Shown here in pieces: positions 50,962 through 53,592 of a stretch of DNA of 53,592 nucleotides. How positions within the stretch are numbered: the first letter of the stretch is position 1; each line of letters begins with the position of its first letter. This DNA is from Ichthyophonus hoferi (Eukaryota > Opisthokonta > Ichthyosporea > Ichthyophonida > Ichthyophonidae): contig NAOQ01000010.1 of assembly GCA_002751075.1 (NCBI GenBank), forward strand, positions 1 to 53,592, written 5' to 3'. The notes under the pieces were generated by a model, which was not told the DNA's origin, ran no database searches, and saw only the letters and a list, made by a program, of their open reading frames with translations. The position numbers were made by a program, and so were the translations under genes.

Positions 50962-53592
50962 ATGGTTGATAATATGTCCTCGGAATGTGCAGAGAGTGAA
51001 GGTATTTATTATCATACTAATGTAATTGCTATGCTTTGTTATTAATTTGCAACCGAAAGGTTCTTATTATAGGTTTATATGTGATTATTTTTGATTATTA
51101 TTATTATTTAATTATACAAAAATCATATATTATATATTTTTTTTATTCAACCTTTGCCAAGCCTACAACTATTCCCACCTACTTGCATACATGCGCACAG
51201 CTACGTACATACACATTGCATTCCTACACATAAAAAACACATGCAAACCTACATACCACCATTTGTACCTACAGACACATCGCCGTTTAGAGCCATTCAT
51301 TCAATCTACACACGTTTATACCCCCAACTATATACTTCATACTCTGTATAATTAACACTTATTTCTTTTATTTTTTTAAAAAACATATTTTTACAAACAT
51401 GTTTTTTATTATTTATTACTTTATTTTATTACTATATTATTTTGTCATTTTTGGGTGTATTATTTTTTATTATTCTGTTATATATTTTTTGCCTCTTTCC
51501 CTTTTCTTATTCCTTAATACTTTTTTAATTTTATTTTTTCTGTAATAACTCCCAGCCTATAAAAATAAATTTGTATATATATATATGCTAGTATGTATAC
51601 ATATATACATACATTAATATATGCCAATATTTACTCTCTTCCTACCAAAACCCAAATATACATCAATGATTGTGCCTTAAAAGTTGTAGACCACACCAAC
51701 ACTATACGCTATCTTTACCTTTCCTATTTCCTATCTTCACAGAACACAAATCATCTGGCGAGCTTAAACTTAATTGCCTAGATAAAATCCTTCTTGACCA
51801 ATTACAGCTACCTGTGTCATTGGAATTTTCTAGTCAAAGACGAACGAAGACATTTATCGCCTCTATTAAATGGAGAATATGTTATGTTGTAGTTAAGGGT
51901 TTTGGGTTTTTTGTATATAAAGATAAAGAGTCGAAGGATAAGGTAACATTTCTTCCTCCATTTCTATATATATTTGTTGATATTATTTTTACATTTGATT
52001 TTCTTATACTTACCTAATGATTATTTGTTTACTCTTATTAATATATGTTTGTTTTGGCTTATGCTTATAATCACACATCAACTTTCTGATATATATATAT
52101 ATACACGGTTCTATAGTATATATATATTAAGGAATATGTTCATATGCATATAATGTAACATAAACATTTAATATATACACACAGACTGTCATACATACAT
52201 GCATTCACGCGTACATAAAGTTTTTTTTTTTTGTTATAGATCATTATATCACAGTAGCGACACGCACATGACATACATTCAATCCGATATGCGTATTTGA
52301 CAAACAAGCCTGTTCATTTTTATATATGTATATCTATATATATAAATCTCATCAGTAGTAGACAATAAACGATTAATCCAATTTAATCCAATTGGCAAAT
52401 ACGTTTAAAATTTTAACACAAAATATGTTTTAATCAGCCACCTGCAAAGGCATTTAATTTAAGAAAGGTCAATTTGGACATTGCACCACCGCCAGGTACC
52501 AAGACAAAGAAAATAGATACGAAAATATTTTACATACAAGGGGCAACGTATGTGTGTGTATCAGTTGTGTGTTATGTTATGTTAATGTGTGTGCATGTGT
52601 CGGTCTGTATGGGTCTGTGTGGTTGTATACATTTTTATATACGTGTTTATGTGGATGGATATGTATGTATGTATATGTTTATATGCTTGTGTTTTATAAT
52701 GGTTGGTTGGTAGATAAGTAGATAGATATATGAATGTATTTATATAATGGTTATGTAGTTTGCTTAGAAATGATTGTATTTGTGTTTGAAATTAAGATAT
52801 AAACTGCGGAGATGGGATGTTGGTTAGAAAATATAGGAGAGAAGGAGGTAGAATCTTTAATATATAGGTTTTCATACATTAATATATAATAAGTAATATG
52901 ATAGGCTGATTTCCGTACATAGTAAGTCATACTCTGTATGTAGAGATGTAATTAGATGCATATCTACATACCAACATACATACATACATACATACCTTCC
53001 CCCTAAGAACAAGCACTGAACAGGTCTTGGGCCACAGTGAGAATGAAATATTTCAAACGTCAACAGACTCGGTGGTGGAACAGTTAATGGAAATATGGAA
53101 AACAGTGGGCCTGCCCTCTGTGGTATGTGTACAGAGCTGTAGCTTAATGCTATGTTTGGGTTTATTCTTATATTTATCAGTTTTTAATTATATGCAGGTG
53201 CTAGTATTGACTAATATAGTTATAAAAGTATATGTAGTTCTAAAGATATACTGCTTGTAAATGTATCTTGTACTGGCTATTGGGTTAATGCCAATATGAT
53301 AATATGATAGGTTAATAATATTATAGTATCATTGTATAATAATATGTACCTATATCTATAATTAAATATATAATATATAGCACCAGGCTTTTATACTGAC
53401 CTTACCTTTAGCATTGAGTTCTTCGCCAATTATTTCTGTCTTCATCACTACATTATATATTCAGGTATATGGTATATGTCCAAGTATTTGTTTGTCATTG
53501 AGGGTGTATATATCTAAAGGTTATAATGCAACCCAAATGAACTGCTTTCTTTGCCATAACAACCCAAAACAACAGCAATCCTCAGAAACCCT
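50962..53592 (+). CDS. Probable PH-domain protein, 5' part, runs off the window
   Basis: Exons that join in phase: 50962-51001, 51743-51942, 52450-52547 and 53008-53122; a further candidate is 53381-53464. The start codon (MVDNMSSECAESE) follows a non-coding stretch. The order of segments fits a pleckstrin homology domain: a strand ending WRICYVVVKG, the next strand GFFVYKDKESKDK, then AFNLRKVNLDIAPPP with a basic TKTKKIDTKIFYI strand, a variable loop, and a final helix VVEQLMEIWKTVG carrying the single conserved Trp. PH domains bind phosphoinositides or proteins at membranes. I do not recognise the full protein; the rest lies beyond the window. The PH call is by pattern only. Confidence 0.55.

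Noticed and set aside
1-53592. CRISPR arrays, rRNA, tRNA genes, bacterial operons
   Set aside because: No spaced direct repeats, no B-box-type tRNA consensus and no rRNA-like conserved blocks were seen; the DNA is clearly spliced eukaryotic.

Overview
The window is AT-rich, intron-dense eukaryotic nuclear DNA, rich in TA runs. Six genes were assembled exon by exon, mostly by joining conserved protein blocks across GT-AG introns so that reading phases agree. A seventh gene runs off the right edge. The gene set (XRCC4, INSIG, a free-standing Atg17-type autophagy protein, a TAZ zinc finger) suggests an opisthokont, possibly a unicellular or early-branching one. The species is not identified; the opisthokont placement is inference.

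Layout, left to right: XRCC4 on + (691-7144); a TAZ zinc finger fused to a Sir2 deacetylase on + (8141-12613); a NUDT15-like Nudix hydrolase on + (14264-15788); threonyl-tRNA synthetase on - (29452 down to 17738, 19 exons, with an assembly gap in its last intron); a stretch with possible retroelement relics (about 30.5-32.1 kb); INSIG on - (33863 down to 32102); an Atg17/FIP200-N-terminal-like autophagy scaffold on + (36887-47954, gap in intron 2, middle exons not fully resolved); and the 5' part of a probable PH-domain gene on + (50962 to beyond the edge).

The genes do not form one pathway. They are housekeeping and regulatory genes: end-joining repair, NAD-dependent deacylation, nucleotide sanitation, tRNA charging, sterol sensing and autophagy initiation. 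The most unusual are the TAZ-sirtuin fusion and the threonyl-tRNA synthetase, which has an N-terminal presequence-like segment and an editing domain that has lost most of its catalytic residues.

Between genes there are CCAAT/ATTGG pentamer clusters, a dispersed repeat of about 350 bp present in four copies, and microsatellites. Both N gaps are flanked by the same short sequence on each side, so the contig ends may overlap rather than be separated by missing DNA.
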